NCBI RefSeq assembly: GCF_028502605.1
Contig: NC_079232.1
Location: forward strand, 7,254,001 to 7,318,000
Reading direction: 5' to 3'
Source: Trichoderma breve
Taxonomy: Eukaryota > Ascomycota > Sordariomycetes > Hypocreales > Hypocreaceae
DNA length: 64,000 nucleotides
The first letter of the stretch is position 1. Every line of letters starts with the position of its first letter. Under the pieces are notes generated by a model that did no database searches, was not told where the DNA came from, and saw nothing but the letters and a program-made list of their open reading frames with translations. The translations under genes were made by a program, and so were the position numbers. This document shows positions 1 to 10,885 of this stretch, in pieces.

Positions 1-870
1 AAGAGTATTGGGTTTACAACCATAGCGATTCGTAACTTAATGATTGCACTCGCGAGGTCACTGTGATGTAGTTGATGGTTGTGAAAATGGTATGGAGTGC
101 TGGCTGAGAGTGGGTGGATATAGTTACGACCAGCTATATAGCTTCGCGACAGCTCCTTTCTTCCCCTTAGCCTCACAGTAGATAGTAGTTATCGGCTCTT
201 CTTTTACTGTTTTAGTAGGCTCGAGCTGCTTACGAATAGTTTACAAACACCACAACACCGAAAAACGTGGTCATAATGCTAACTAGGCTCTTAAAAGCCT
301 AACCCCGTCAAAGTCCGGGACCCAACGACCTGGTTTCAACACATAGGAATCTCACCGACCGGGCAGACATAACCGAGCTAGCATACGCGTACATCACGAG
401 TAAGTAAAGACTATACTATGTGTTTTCAATGACTTGGGACAAAGTCAGCATATAGAGTCAGCTACGGCTTTTTCCGGCCCCGGCATTAACACCGTGATTT
501 CCTACATCGCTTCTCTGGGAGCTATAGGTGGATAACTACAAGTGCTTAGTATAGTTTAGACGGCCATCCCACAATTCAGTGGAGAGACTGATCATAGGGA
601 ACTCTCAGGAGAAGATGTTCATGCCCAAGACTAGCCTTTGCTCAATCTGTCATTGGCGCGGTGGTTAGACGGAGCTGATGGGGAGTTTGATCGCCGTTAG
701 ATGGTTGGTCAGTTAGTTGACAAGGGATGAAAGCAAAAGGGCCAACAATACTGGTTGCAAAATGTCCGGCAAATGCTCCGTGGGATAGTAATATAAATGT
801 CTTTGCTCCTCGCATCGCTCTTCCGCTTCACACTAGACATCTTTCGTTACTAGTCTAAGATTTCACCACG
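1..870. other. Intergenic region upstream of the beta-propeller gene
   Basis: No coding signal is seen on either strand. The last 100 bases hold a TATAAA at 792-797, about 80 bp before the start codon, followed by a pyrimidine-rich stretch, as expected for a fungal core promoter. Confidence 0.6.
792..797 (+). promoter_or_regulatory. TATA box for the secreted beta-propeller gene
   Basis: TATAAA lies 79 bp upstream of the ATG at 871 and precedes a CT-rich segment typical of fungal transcription starts. Assignment is by position and sequence only. Confidence 0.45.
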
Positions 871-1944
871 ATGCAATCTCTCAGTGTCTTCCTAGCCAGT
901 CTGGTGGCCTTCTCAGCCCCAGCGGTCGCTGCCCCTTCATCATCATCTTCCGTCTCCCTGACTTCCAAGATCATCGGCCAATTTCCAGACGGCACTTGGC
1001 TGGAGAACCTCGCAGTGAGGCCCAATGGAGACATCCTCACCACGCTTCTCTTCCCCTATGGCGCCATTTACACTATTCGACAGCCCACCCAGGGTCAGCA
1101 TGGCCTAGAGCTGCTTGCCAACTTCACTTCTGTCAATTCCCTTGGTGGCATCTCTCCCGTTGCCGTCGCCAGCGGCCTTGAGACTTATGTTGTAGTCGGC
1201 GCCAACACTACCGGCCTCTCGCAGCCCATCCGTGGCACTTTCAGTGCCTGGACCGTCACCTTCCAGCCGAATGAGACGGGTGCAACTCGCGAACAAGTCA
1301 GCATTAAAAAGGTCAGCGACATGAGTCCCAATAGCACCTTTCTCAACAGCGTTATCAGCATCCCCGACGTGCCTCACGCGGTCCTCGTTTCAGACTCTGC
1401 GGCTGGCAGCGTCGGCTACCTCGATATCTCGACAGGCGAGCTTGATCCCAACGCCTTTGTCTTCCCCGAGATGCAGCCTGTTCCAGGCGGCGCTTTTCCA
1501 CTGGGCATTGATGGTATCCGCATCCACGACGGCTACCTCTATTGGACCAACACTCTCCGCGTCGTAATCTACCGCGTCGCCCTGGCCGCCTCTGGTTATC
1601 CTGCCACAGGTGCTACACCAGAGATTGTTGCCAATTTGACTTCACTTGCTCACGGCCTTGACGACTTTGCTTTCGACTCTCGTGGCAACATTCTTGCCGC
1701 CACCAACTTTGACAACTCGGTCTTGTATGTTGACACGCGCACTGGAGACGCCAAGACCATCTTGGGCGGCGAGGACGACATCACTTTTGCTGGCTGCACG
1801 GGCGTGTACTTTGGACGGGGATGGGCTGAGCCCAATACCTTCTTTGTGAGTACATCTGGTGGGTTGGCGAATCCTGTCGGTGGAAACAGAACAGCTGGTG
1901 CAAGTATTGTGTCTGTGGTGGCTTCACAGACATTATGCAGTTGA
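871..1944 (+). CDS. Secreted SMP-30/gluconolactonase-like beta-propeller protein
   Basis: A single-exon gene of 357 residues. Residues 1-20 form a signal peptide ending in AVAA, so the product is probably secreted. The rest reads as repeated beta-propeller blades, with segments such as ENLAVRPNGDILTT, GIDGIRIHDGYLYWTN and LDDFAFDSRGNILAA spaced at blade-like intervals, ending in GCTGVYFG. This pattern is typical of the six-bladed SMP-30/gluconolactonase/strictosidine-synthase-like fold. Enzymes of that fold hydrolyse lactones or phosphotriesters, but many fungal members have no known substrate, so the activity is not assigned. Several N-glycosylation sequons (NFT, NTT, NRT) agree with secretion. 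The neighbouring SDR gene is on the other strand and convergent. Confidence 0.8.
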   Translation: MQSLSVFLASLVAFSAPAVAAPSSSSSVSLTSKIIGQFPDGTWLENLAVRPNGDILTTLLFPYGAIYTIRQPTQGQHGLELLANFTSVNSLGGISPVAVASGLETYVVVGANTTGLSQPIRGTFSAWTVTFQPNETGATREQVSIKKVSDMSPNSTFLNSVISIPDVPHAVLVSDSAAGSVGYLDISTGELDPNAFVFPEMQPVPGGAFPLGIDGIRIHDGYLYWTNTLRVVIYRVALAASGYPATGATPEIVANLTSLAHGLDDFAFDSRGNILAATNFDNSVLYVDTRTGDAKTILGGEDDITFAGCTGVYFGRGWAEPNTFFVSTSGGLANPVGGNRTAGASIVSVVASQTLCS

Positions 1945-2587
1945 TTGATCAGGAGACAGACTGGGCGTGGTTCACCTCTGTGGGTACATACGTGTACTCA
2001 TGCTTCCTACTGCAGACCACTAAGAAAAGGGGAAGCCCTGTGAAAGTCTTTGTTCAACTCATGTAATTTTGAAATTAGAGGAGATAGATTGTACATCCAA
2101 AGTTTATAGAATACCTCTAATACTTCCTTAGTAATTAATTTTCTCGTACCACAGGCTAGACGCTTTCTGTAAGGATCTTAACACAATAGTGCTAGGTAAG
2201 TATTTGCTAATCTATCAGGCTCATTCATACGCAGATATTCTGAAGTGCTTCCGGATGCTGATTTCTATCTTTTGTATCGATTTTGGACCAAGAAATGCAT
2301 TGCTGCGGTTGCCTATAACGATTTCAACGACAATCTGAAGTTCTTTGTCAATCATCTTTCTCAGATAGTATTCACAACAGTCATCAGGACATGAGTCTCA
2401 CTCAATAGCTATGGTAGATTAAAAGTTGAAGCTAGTAGATTTTGGACTTTGACGCGTATACGCAAGGATTGCTACAGCATCTCATCCGACCCCCTCAAAG
2501 TAACGAGGCAGCATATGTTTCTATTCTTCAAGTGGCATTGAATTTTCCTAGTTTCTACGATTTGGCAGAGATATCCTAATGTTTGAT
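1945..2587. other. Intergenic region between convergent genes
   Basis: AT-rich spacer between the 3' ends of the beta-propeller gene and the SDR gene. No further ORF or RNA gene is seen. Confidence 0.55.
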
Positions 2588-3768
2588 TCAGAATTGTTCC
2601 CCAACAATCTTGTTACTGAGGTCCCATAGCTTGTGTGCCTGTTCAATATCTGCCGAGTGGGGTGCTAGGACTTTCACGTCCTCTCCCTTCAAGAGCGGTT
2701 GAGTATCATGCAAGAAAAAGATCTCTTCGTTGGCTGTTACAATGTGCTTAGTGTCTATCCAATCTCATCCGTAGGCTGATGTGGTAAAGCGCAACTTACG
2801 AGGAAGAGTTGGATCCAGTGCTGCTCTCAATTGGGTAGAACAGCCTTGCTGTAGTGTCTTTGGTGGGTATCTTTCCTTTTTATGCTCTGCTAGCAGATCC
2901 ATGAAGGATTTTGTCGACTCGTCATTTAGGTGGCGAATAAGGCTCGTTCGAATTGCTTAGAGCTGGCGTTAGTCCAAGGAAACTATTACAATTGCGTAGT
3001 CAACTCACATCCAGGATTTAGAGTATACGCAGCGATGCCCTGCGAACGGAATTTCTCATTCAAGGAAATTGTCATCAGAATATTGGCAGTCTTGCTTTGG
3101 CCATATGCTTTCCACGGATTGTATTCTTTCCCATTTCCAAAGGTAAGGTCGTCAAACCGAATGCCCGAGAAAATGTTTCCGTAGCTAGAGACAGTAACAA
3201 TGCGAGGAGTACCTGGACCACCAATTTCACCATTAGGATTGGGTCGGGCGGCGGCCAGTACCTTGGGCATGATGATATTTGCCAAAAGAAAGTGACCAAT
3301 ATGGTTGGTGCCAAAGTGTGCTTCGAGCCCATCCTCCGTCAACTGTAGACTTGGTAGAGCCATAACACCGGCATTGAGCATCAGTACATCAATTTGTGGA
3401 ATGGAGGCATCATCGTTAATTTCCTTTGCTGCCTTGCGCACGCTGGCAAGCGAATCGAGCTCAAGCTGGACAAATTTGACGTCGATGGATGAGCCGATAG
3501 ACTTGACCTTGTCGACGACAGCCTTTGTTTTCTCCCACGAACGACCCATAAAGACAATCTGGGCGGGAGATGCACGGGCTAGAGAATATGCCGACTCTGC
3601 TCCTAGACCACCCTCGCTTGACCCAGTGATGACAACTTGGGAGTCAGGTCAGCCATATGATCGAGAGGCTTGTGAGTACAAACATTACATACAACGTCTA
3701 CCCCTGACATTATCAGGAAATTCGTCGACAACTTGGTTGCCTTCTGTCTCGAAGCCCCATTGCACCAT
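2588..3768 (-). CDS. Short-chain dehydrogenase/reductase (four exons)
   Basis: Exons on the minus strand are 3768-3693, 3635-3009, 2955-2800 and 2754-2588. Their lengths sum to 1026 nt, giving 341 residues, and all junctions keep frame. The cofactor loop is FVITGSSEGGLG, built across intron 1 (GTATGT donor), a variant of the TGxxxGxG Rossmann motif. The NAG element is LNAGVMA, the catalytic Tyr and Lys are in YGQSK, the catalytic Ser is in TVSSYG, and the PG motif NPGS spans intron 2. This is the classical NAD(P)-dependent SDR family of fungal oxidoreductases related to retinol dehydrogenase or WW-domain oxidoreductase. The substrate is unknown. The gene is divergent from the zinc alcohol dehydrogenase at 4518, across a 749 bp shared promoter. 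Confidence 0.85.
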
Positions 3769-4517
3769 TGTGAAATAAATTCTAGATGCTTTTTGGCGGA
3801 ATTGATTTGTGAACAAGCGTAGCCGATTCATGCTCTCAGTCAAGATTTAAGTCGCAGAGCCAGTCCATGTTGATTATATATCGCAGCTCGTATCCTCGAC
3901 GAGACACGGGCATCTAGTTCAATAATCACCATCTCCAATACACATACGTAACCTGGTCAACTAGGACATAACGTCCTATCCCCGTCCTTATATGCGAGGA
4001 TAGACACAAGTTAGCGGATTGGCTAAGTGATGGTGTGGCCCACAGATCGGACGGTCAGATCCAGAAATATACGAGCCCACCCACGAGGGTCTTGCGTTTA
4101 TCGCCGATTTTAGGTTACGGTGATAACCATTCAACGGCTTCAAATGAATGTTTCGCAGTCGGACTTGAAGATTTGATCAGAAATTGTCATCACTTGGTCA
4201 TCAGTCGTAATCACTTTTTTTTGTTTCGAGTTTTACTGTATCAATTGAGCTACCGGTTTTCCTTTACACCGACTATGGGGGAACTCTCCGGAGTGTCCAT
4301 GGATTAGAATGATGATGGAAAAGTCGATTCACAAGAAGACTATTGAGATATATATTTCAACAAATAAAAACAGGCCGTATTCTGTTCGTGAAATTATATA
4401 GTTTCAGCTTAGACCTCATACAGTCTCTTGAAAATACTCAGATTGTTATCGCAAACCAACTTTTTCAAGCATAAAGCCCCCGACGTTATTTCAATATTTC
4501 AACCAAGCCCAGACACT
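3769..4517. promoter_or_regulatory. Divergent promoter between SDR and alcohol dehydrogenase
   Basis: A 749 bp spacer between two start codons facing away from each other. It contains a short inverted repeat at 3962-3978 (TAGGAC, 5 bp, GTCCTA) and, near the ADH side, AT-rich TATA-like sequence around 4349-4400. No coding signal is seen. Co-regulation of the two redox genes is inferred from geometry only. Confidence 0.4.
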
Positions 4518-5540
4518 ATGACTTCTCTACCAAAAACCTACAAGGCCGTGGTACAAAAGTCCGCCACCGATACCTGGGAACTATCAGATGTCCCACTTCA
4601 ACATCCCAAAGCCAACCAGGTCCTAGTCAAGGTCCTAGATTGTGGTGTTTGCTTCAGTGATGTGATGATCGGTACAGGCGAAATGGGCAACATTTTCCCT
4701 CGCGTACTTGGTCACGAAATTGTCGGGGATATTGTCGAGGTTGGCCCAGGTGTTACTACTTTTCAACAAGGCCAGCGCGTTGGCGGTGCTTGGCACGGTG
4801 GTCATGATGGCATCTGCCGACAATGCCAGCGGAGCATCTTCCAGTTATGCGACAACGCCGCGATCAACGGCGTTACACAGGACGGTGGCTTTGCTGAATA
4901 CGTGATCCTACGCACAGAGGCAGTTGTCCGTATCCCCAAGGAGCTCGATCCGGCCAAGACCGCTCCTCTTCTATGCGCCGGCGTTACAGTCTTTAATGGT
5001 ATTCGAAAGCTGCATGTCGAGCAGGGCGCTGTTGTTGCCGTTCAAGGCCTTGGTGGCCTCGGTCACTTAGCCGTCCAATACGCCAACAAGATGGGCTATG
5101 AGGTTGTCGCTATATCAACAGGCGATGATAAGGCTGCCTTTGCCAAGCAACTTGGTGCTCATCACTACATCAACTCCAAGAAAACCAACGTTTCCGAAGA
5201 GCTCATGAAGCTCGGTGGTGCTGCCATTGTCGTGCAAACTGCCCCTGATCCTGCCGTCTATGGGGCTTTGATGAAGGGCCTAGCTGTTGAGGGCAAGCTG
5301 CTCAATTTGGCTGTCGGGGCTCCTTTTGAGGTTGAGCCGGCAGTCATTAATATGAGAGCAGCCGCAGTCCAGGGATGGCCGAGTGGACATGCCTTGGATA
5401 GTGAAGAAGCAATTCGCTTCGCATTGTTGCACGGAGTTGAATGCATGGTAGAGACCTATCCGCTAGCAGAGACACAGAAGGCGATTCAGAGTCTGGTGTC
5501 TGGGAAGCCAAGATTCAGCAATGTCTTGGTGATGCAGTAA
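4518..5540 (+). CDS. Zinc-type alcohol dehydrogenase
   Basis: A single-exon gene of 340 residues. The ATG at 4518 is preferred because the upstream in-frame extension begins only at a TTG and has no family similarity. The catalytic zinc region is DCGVCFSDV, then GHEIVGDIVEVG. The structural zinc loop HDGICRQCQRSIFQLC has three Cys, with Asp in the first ligand position, a variant often seen in fungal members. The Rossmann turn GLGGLGHLAVQYA binds NAD(P)H. The length matches the ADH1/AdhP-like medium-chain dehydrogenases, which interconvert alcohols and aldehydes in the cytosol. No signal peptide is seen. It is paired divergently with an SDR gene, which suggests a shared redox role, but the substrate cannot be named. 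Confidence 0.88.
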   Translation: MTSLPKTYKAVVQKSATDTWELSDVPLQHPKANQVLVKVLDCGVCFSDVMIGTGEMGNIFPRVLGHEIVGDIVEVGPGVTTFQQGQRVGGAWHGGHDGICRQCQRSIFQLCDNAAINGVTQDGGFAEYVILRTEAVVRIPKELDPAKTAPLLCAGVTVFNGIRKLHVEQGAVVAVQGLGGLGHLAVQYANKMGYEVVAISTGDDKAAFAKQLGAHHYINSKKTNVSEELMKLGGAAIVVQTAPDPAVYGALMKGLAVEGKLLNLAVGAPFEVEPAVINMRAAAVQGWPSGHALDSEEAIRFALLHGVECMVETYPLAETQKAIQSLVSGKPRFSNVLVMQ

Positions 5541-6063
5541 TTTTCGGCTCAAGGTCTCGGAATAGTATAGAAGAGTGTCACAAGGGAAAACAGAGTTTAT
5601 ATCATAGAGGGGGATCCGGCAATGAGTATATATGAAGAAACTTATCAAATCATAAATAAATAGAAAATTCTTATACAGATAATCAACAGGTCTTGTAAAA
5701 CAATTTATGCGTTATGTTTGCACCAATCGATGGTAGTGCTAACATTAAGATGCAAGTTGAGGCGGGTGACCAGTTCATTTCAGCTGCAGGTCTTGGGACG
5801 CTATTGCTTCCGAGACCCTGAGCCAGATGAGTGGGCTACTTTGATCACAGCCATGGGCAGGGGTGAGTATGGAGAGAGGGTCGTTCATTCAGTATTTTTA
5901 GACCCGTGCACCGATTAAATAGCGTCTTAAATGACTTATTACGTGACTATAAACTTCCCTACTATTTGACAATGTGTCCAAGGGACTACCAGATTAACTA
6001 TGTACAGTATGCGATTGAACAATTGTCAACACCCAACAACAAGAACACACATTATGCAACACC
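5541..6063. other. Intergenic region between convergent genes
   Basis: Spacer between the ADH and the cysteine-rich surface protein gene. No supported gene. Confidence 0.5.
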
Positions 6064-6945
6064 CTACCATAGCAACACAGCTACATACATGAATATGGCT
6101 AGTGGGCTAGTGAGGACAGTAGAGGCCGAAGATTCACTAGTAGTAGCCGCTTCTGCATCAATGATTGCACTCCCAGTCTCAGTACCAAGGGTTCCGCTTG
6201 CAGTGCTTGTAGTTCCAGTAGATTTCGCCGGGGCAGATGACGAGGAATGCGATGGCTTAGGACACGGGTTCTTGTACACATACTGCTCCGGCGCGCCCTT
6301 GCAAGTCGAGGCAGCTGAAGCGTCGTAGGTGCCATTCGGGTACATCCAACAAGAGCCCGGAGCGTATGGTGAGTTGTCGTCGTTGTGTGGATTAAAGACG
6401 ACGTAGCTGCAGGAATCGGCCTTTGCGCACTGACTCAAACAGTCTGTTGCGCCATAACTAGCACTACAGCTGCTGAAGCAGTCATCATCTGGTGTCGGAT
6501 ACCCGCAAACCGAAGCGATGGCAGAAGGCGTTGCAGTCGCTGCGCAGCTGTCCGAGGTGGGCGAGCCTTTGCCTCCTTTGCACACGGGCTGGCTGTAGAC
6601 AAACAGATAGGGTTTGGAGTCGGCGCAGTCAGAGCTGCCAGCGCTCGCATCGTAGTTTTTTCCTGGATACAGCCAGCAAGTGCCTGTGCCCGTGTAGGGA
6701 TTGCCCTCGGCGAAGATGACAAAGCTGCAGGGAGGGTGGGCATTGCAATAGTTCCAGCAGGAGGCTCTGCTATCCTCGGCGACGGCGAAGTCGGGACCTG
6801 GTTCTGGATAGTTGCAGAGACTGGCGATGAGGGAGGCTGTGCAGGTTGGGGCTGCAGAGGTGGAAGTTGGAGATGGAGTTGCTGCAGCAAGAACTGGCAC
6901 AACGCGCAACAGGGCGACTGACGCCCAAAAAGGAGTAATCTTCAT
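6064..6945 (-). CDS. Putative GPI-anchored cysteine-rich surface protein with two repeat domains
   Basis: A single exon of 293 residues. Residues 1-21 form a signal peptide ending VLAAA. Two homologous cysteine-rich modules follow, at roughly residues 35-120 and 130-230. They share ASLCNYPEP / ASVCGYPTP starts, SCSF(Y)VV(I)F cores, then TCWLYPGKNYDAS / SCWMYPNGTYDAS and a terminal VYxxPxC. A Ser/Thr linker and a hydrophobic C-terminus (VLTSPLAIFMYVAVLLW) look like a GPI attachment signal. The modules resemble PAN/apple-like or similar extracellular binding domains, but no family is assigned with confidence. The protein probably sits on the cell wall or plasma membrane. The internal duplication is plain in the sequence. 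Confidence 0.75.
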   Translation of the reverse strand: MKITPFWASVALLRVVPVLAAATPSPTSTSAAPTCTASLIASLCNYPEPGPDFAVAEDSRASCWNYCNAHPPCSFVIFAEGNPYTGTGTCWLYPGKNYDASAGSSDCADSKPYLFVYSQPVCKGGKGSPTSDSCAATATPSAIASVCGYPTPDDDCFSSCSASYGATDCLSQCAKADSCSYVVFNPHNDDNSPYAPGSCWMYPNGTYDASAASTCKGAPEQYVYKNPCPKPSHSSSSAPAKSTGTTSTASGTLGTETGSAIIDAEAATTSESSASTVLTSPLAIFMYVAVLLW

Positions 6946-7970
6946 AGTAGCGAACGTGTGAATGATAACGAGTGTGATTTGTAGCGATCGTGATGATGGT
7001 AGAGAGCGAATGTTGTTAGCCGTTGTTGGCTGAGTTGAAGAAATTAATCATGACAGAAGGATTCAGACAACCACGTGATGTACCCAGGGGCCGCCGAAAG
7101 AGGACAACGCCGAGCATCAATCCTATTAAGAGCTAGTCAGTTATTATTATTTTATTTAATTCTTGGCAGCATCTTCCCTTGTAATGAACGTCAGGTTCAA
7201 CTTTTATCGTTGTGTGACAAAGTTTCATCAGTTGCTACTTTGCTGATGTAAACATATCTAACCTTAATTCCAGGGCCATTAGGTCAAAAGATCTGCGTCC
7301 GCGGAAGTGGAATTACAGTCTCGGAACGAGCCATGGTGCTTGGACAACTGAAGACCCCAGCCGTCTACATTTTAGTCCAGCAAAAGAAAAGATTGAACAT
7401 ATTAAGCTTATTGACATATTTCCCCAGTGTCTTGTGGAGAAATGGCGATTCCTTGAATTGACTTAAAATGGACATATCACAGCATTAATTAGCTATTATT
7501 GGTTGCAAGTTGTGTGACAAACAGCATATTTATTCTTCATGTTGGTGGAACGGTAGTTCGATTGGCCTCTAAAACACACTACAGCAGCCACAACACACTC
7601 ATCGTCCAACCGAAGAAACTCGCTTCGACGATTCGGGGACTGTGGCTTGCGAGAAGTGATCCCCGCCTCGACAATTGACCAGGATATGGGAAATTGAAAA
7701 TCCACGTGCTCGCGGGCTGGAGCAGCTACACAATGCGGAGGTGGGGGATTTTCTACCGCTAAAGAGACCGCATGCACTCAAACGAATTACTCACACACTG
7801 GTAACGCGCAGTAAAAAGTAGGTAAATTATAATGCGCAATCAGTTTTTTTACGTAGCATGCTTGAAGTAATTGCTAAAGATGGCTCTCTAGTTTTGGGGC
7901 GTAGACTTTGAAAATTTTGTCATGACCGGTGAAATCTCCCTTGACAACCAAATACCAGACATCACTTTTT
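6946..7970. other. Intergenic region, no supported gene
   Basis: About 1 kb between the start of the surface protein gene and the 3' end of the amidase. Overlapping minus-strand ORFs at 7496-7781 show no domain and start at non-ATG codons. They are not called. Confidence 0.45.
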
Positions 7971-10186
7971 CTAACCTTCGTACATGGATCTTCCTACTTG
8001 AACAACTGTGGGGAGATGCAAAGACTGCAAAATTTGGATGGTAGTGTCAAGCAATTTCAAGTCGGTACCTAAGTTTGTCAGCAAGCTATTTTGTCTAGAG
8101 AATACTTCCATCTCCATACCTGGTGCTCCCATAAGTGCCACCGCAAATGGCAACTTTTCCTCCCAGTCGGTGACTCTGGAATGATATGGAATTTCGGCAA
8201 CTATGTATCATTAGGAAAAAAGCACGTGGTATTTTGCAGGTTATATAATCTCACTTGGAACAGCAAGAACTGGTGACTTCATAACGGGTTCAAGAGCCAA
8301 GGCGTTGATACCATCTTGTGGCGGCCGTTGGAAGCTTGAGATGAGTTAGCTTGTATCCGAGCCTAATGATGCAGTGACGACAGGATGATGTTACTCACTT
8401 GGGGACATCGTCTCTGTATCTTGGCGTTGCATTCTCAAGCGGCATTACCGTGATGGCATTTGTATGGTCTCCTGTCAAGATTGTTTGTTGGAACCACTGG
8501 TGGTAGATGTCTATTCTCTCGAATCCCTTATTCCTTTCCTTCAAAGTTGTGTTCTTTCCAGCATCCCTAATCTTATGTTAGACATATAGATCGTTATTCA
8601 TTTTGCAAAAGTAGATCTTACCAAAGTCGCTCATTTTGCATGGTGGTGTAAGGTGCTCGTTTAAACATGTCCCAGTACCGGGAACGAAAGTCTTCGCTGT
8701 TGTGATACACATCGTATGCTAGACTAGCGGTAGCCTGACGGAATATTAGAAACATCATAACGAAGTCATCTCAACAAGTGCATACCTGACTGATGAATTC
8801 CGGTAGCAAAGGTGCATAAGCGCTTGGCGGTGCAATCCTCCAACGCTCTTCAAACGAAATCTCTTCAAACTTAATATTCAGCGAAATAGCCATATGTTGG
8901 GCGAAAGACTTTGCTACACTGCTCTGCTTGGAGTCAATGATTTTCCAGAAATCAGTTGGCCATATGATTGAAGAAAACGACTATATGTGTATATAGATAT
9001 CAGCTTTGGAATCACAGTTTTTCACAGGGAAATATACCTCGGGTGACTTTTCAAAGTTGTCAAAATTCAACCATTCTTGAGCAAAACTCCTACACTTTTG
9101 CAAATCTCTTGCTAGAATTCCTGGAACATCCCAGGATCTTAGATAGTTAGTCTAATGCAAATGATAAAAAAGAATAGTTACTTACTGGACATATGGCACA
9201 ATACCGTCCGTAGAGATACTTCCAATACTAGGGCGCAGACCAAAACACCCACACCAGTGAGCAGGCCGAGTAATGCTCCCCCAAGCTGTCAATCATTTTG
9301 TCAGATAACAATCATATCTGTCAAACAACGGATTCAACACGTACTGTCTGTACCAATAGCGATATCAAGCCAATCATAGGCAGCAATGGCCGCAGCACTG
9401 CCCGAACTACTGCCTCCAGTGGATTGATAGCCGTCTGCCCTAGGATTCCATGGTGCTTGATAGTCGGTATACTCGATTGCCTCCTCCCAGTTCCCAAGAT
9501 AGTTCATTTTCGTTTTTCCAGCTATAAATACGCCTTTGTCGACCAACTCTTGGATACACTGGGCAGATTTTTCCTGAGGGGATAAGTGTCGTAGAAAGCA
9601 CGGCTGCCTACAGACGTCTTGATGCCCTTTAAGTGAATGTTGTCTTTAATCAGGATGCGAAGTCCAGCAAGTGGAAGGCTCTGAAACTTGCTTTTGATGC
9701 GAGAAGGGAGGGCAAAGCTGAGGGCATGATCTTGACCCCTAATCATAAGAGCTTCTAGTATGTCGGATGGGCTAAAAGTAAATCACCGCCATCGTTCCAC
9801 ATGTGTAAGTTGGCCAATACACTCACTTACTGTGGCTTTAAAGTGATCATACAAGTCCCATATGAATCGTCCACCAACTTCCACACCTCTCTAAGCTCCT
9901 GATCGACCAACACATGAGGACCAGGGAGATAATTCGACGACGAGCTGGATGTATATTGTTTCGTGCCATGCTCGTAAAGAAAGTTGATGGCGTCCTTCGT
10001 TATGTGGGGTCTCCCAAATGCATTACGTTGACGCGACTCGAGGAACACGACGTTGGCGAGAAACACTTCGTTGAAGACATCGTCTGTCTTGTATTCGTCG
10101 AGGTGCTTCCGCATCCATTCCTCCGATATGTCTATGGAGTTCTCCGGCGGAACAGGAAATACTGTGGCCAAATTTATGCCGACCAT
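7971..10186 (-). pseudogene. Amidase-signature enzyme, ten exons, broken by a one-base frameshift
   Basis: Exons are 10186-9831, 9771-9345, 9285-9186, 9137-9038, 8980-8786, 8734-8622, 8566-8399, 8334-8255, 8200-8120 and 8068-7971. All introns have GT..AG ends. The N-terminal scaffold is followed by the amidase catalytic region: Lys in RILIKDN, the Ser/Gly stretch GGSSSGSAAAIAAY, and GTDTWGSITRPAHW carrying the nucleophilic Ser. The C-terminus ends LPTVVQVGRSMYEG. Every junction fits a 572-residue enzyme, except that exon 2 is one base short. In the run of four G at 9578-9581, residues before read SRAFYDTYP and after read QEKSAQCIQELVDKG in another frame. Members hydrolyse amides. It may be a true pseudogene or a sequencing error in a homopolymer. 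Confidence 0.8.
9578..9581 (-). other. Frameshift site in the amidase gene
   Basis: A run of four G (C on the coding strand) where one more base is needed to join the two conserved halves. The total exon length is 1718 nt as read, and 1719 (573 codons) with one extra base. Confidence 0.75.
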
Positions 10187-10487
10187 TTTGGGGAGTCATC
10201 CCACCGAAAAGTAACAGCCGTCCATGCCCGGAGCCGAATCGACTTGTATCGAGTCCGATGCGGATGCGTCGCGCCGCCATTGCACGGGAAGGCAATTTAG
10301 CATTTTGTTCATCTCGCGTCTTGACAACAGAGCGATGCTGCGATGGAATTAGTTGTGAAAGGCGAGAGGCTTCAGTGCAAGCTGCTTTATCTTCCTTTGT
10401 CTTGCTGGTCCTACGGTAGACGAGGAGGCGCAAATTGCCAGGCACTGGGTCTGTGCAGCGCATCGACACTTTTGTCGGCCAACTGCA

Positions 10488-10534
<47 letters not shown>

Positions 10535-10885
10535 GTCTCTCTCTCTCTTTCTTTCTCCATTGCATCTAGATGGTGATTAGGGGGGAGAAAGATGTACATG
10601 TACATGCGCCTGACTCTGATCTGTACTGTACTACAACCTGTAGGCAAAGTCATCACTGGCTGTGATCCATCTTGGCCTCAGTAATGGTACTACGGAGTAT
10701 ATGCAGCTGCACTTAAACGAATCTTTTACATACGCAGCAACAAGAAATACGAAACAGGTGCATCAGTAGCTCGGCTTGATATCCATTTTATTAATTTGTT
10801 TTTGTTTTTCACCACACTTTTCTATCGTACACTAACCAAGCTGTTGTTTATTCCCATCTCCCACTCCCAATCACCAAACATCCGC
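10187..10885. other. Intergenic region with a long CT microsatellite
   Basis: Spacer between the amidase start and the 3' end of the Ala/Ser-rich gene. It holds the CT repeat at 10492-10557 and one TACGGAGTA at 10691-10699. The ORFs across the CT tract are simple-sequence artefacts. Confidence 0.6.
10492..10557. repeat. (CT)n microsatellite, partly degenerate
   Basis: An uninterrupted CT run of about 36 bp, then CT interrupted by GT, and finally CTTT units. It lies about 310 bp upstream of the amidase start and could be part of its pyrimidine-rich promoter on the opposite strand. Confidence 0.9.

Noticed and set aside
9573..9620. A 38-bp intron that would hide the amidase frameshift
   Set aside because: GT and AG ends exist, but the intron would remove the conserved SRAFYDTYP segment and is too short. 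A missing base explains the data better.
10023..10656. ORFs rich in Arg-Glu or Leu-Ser across the CT repeat
   Set aside because: Products of simple-sequence DNA; they overlap the amidase first exon in the wrong frame.
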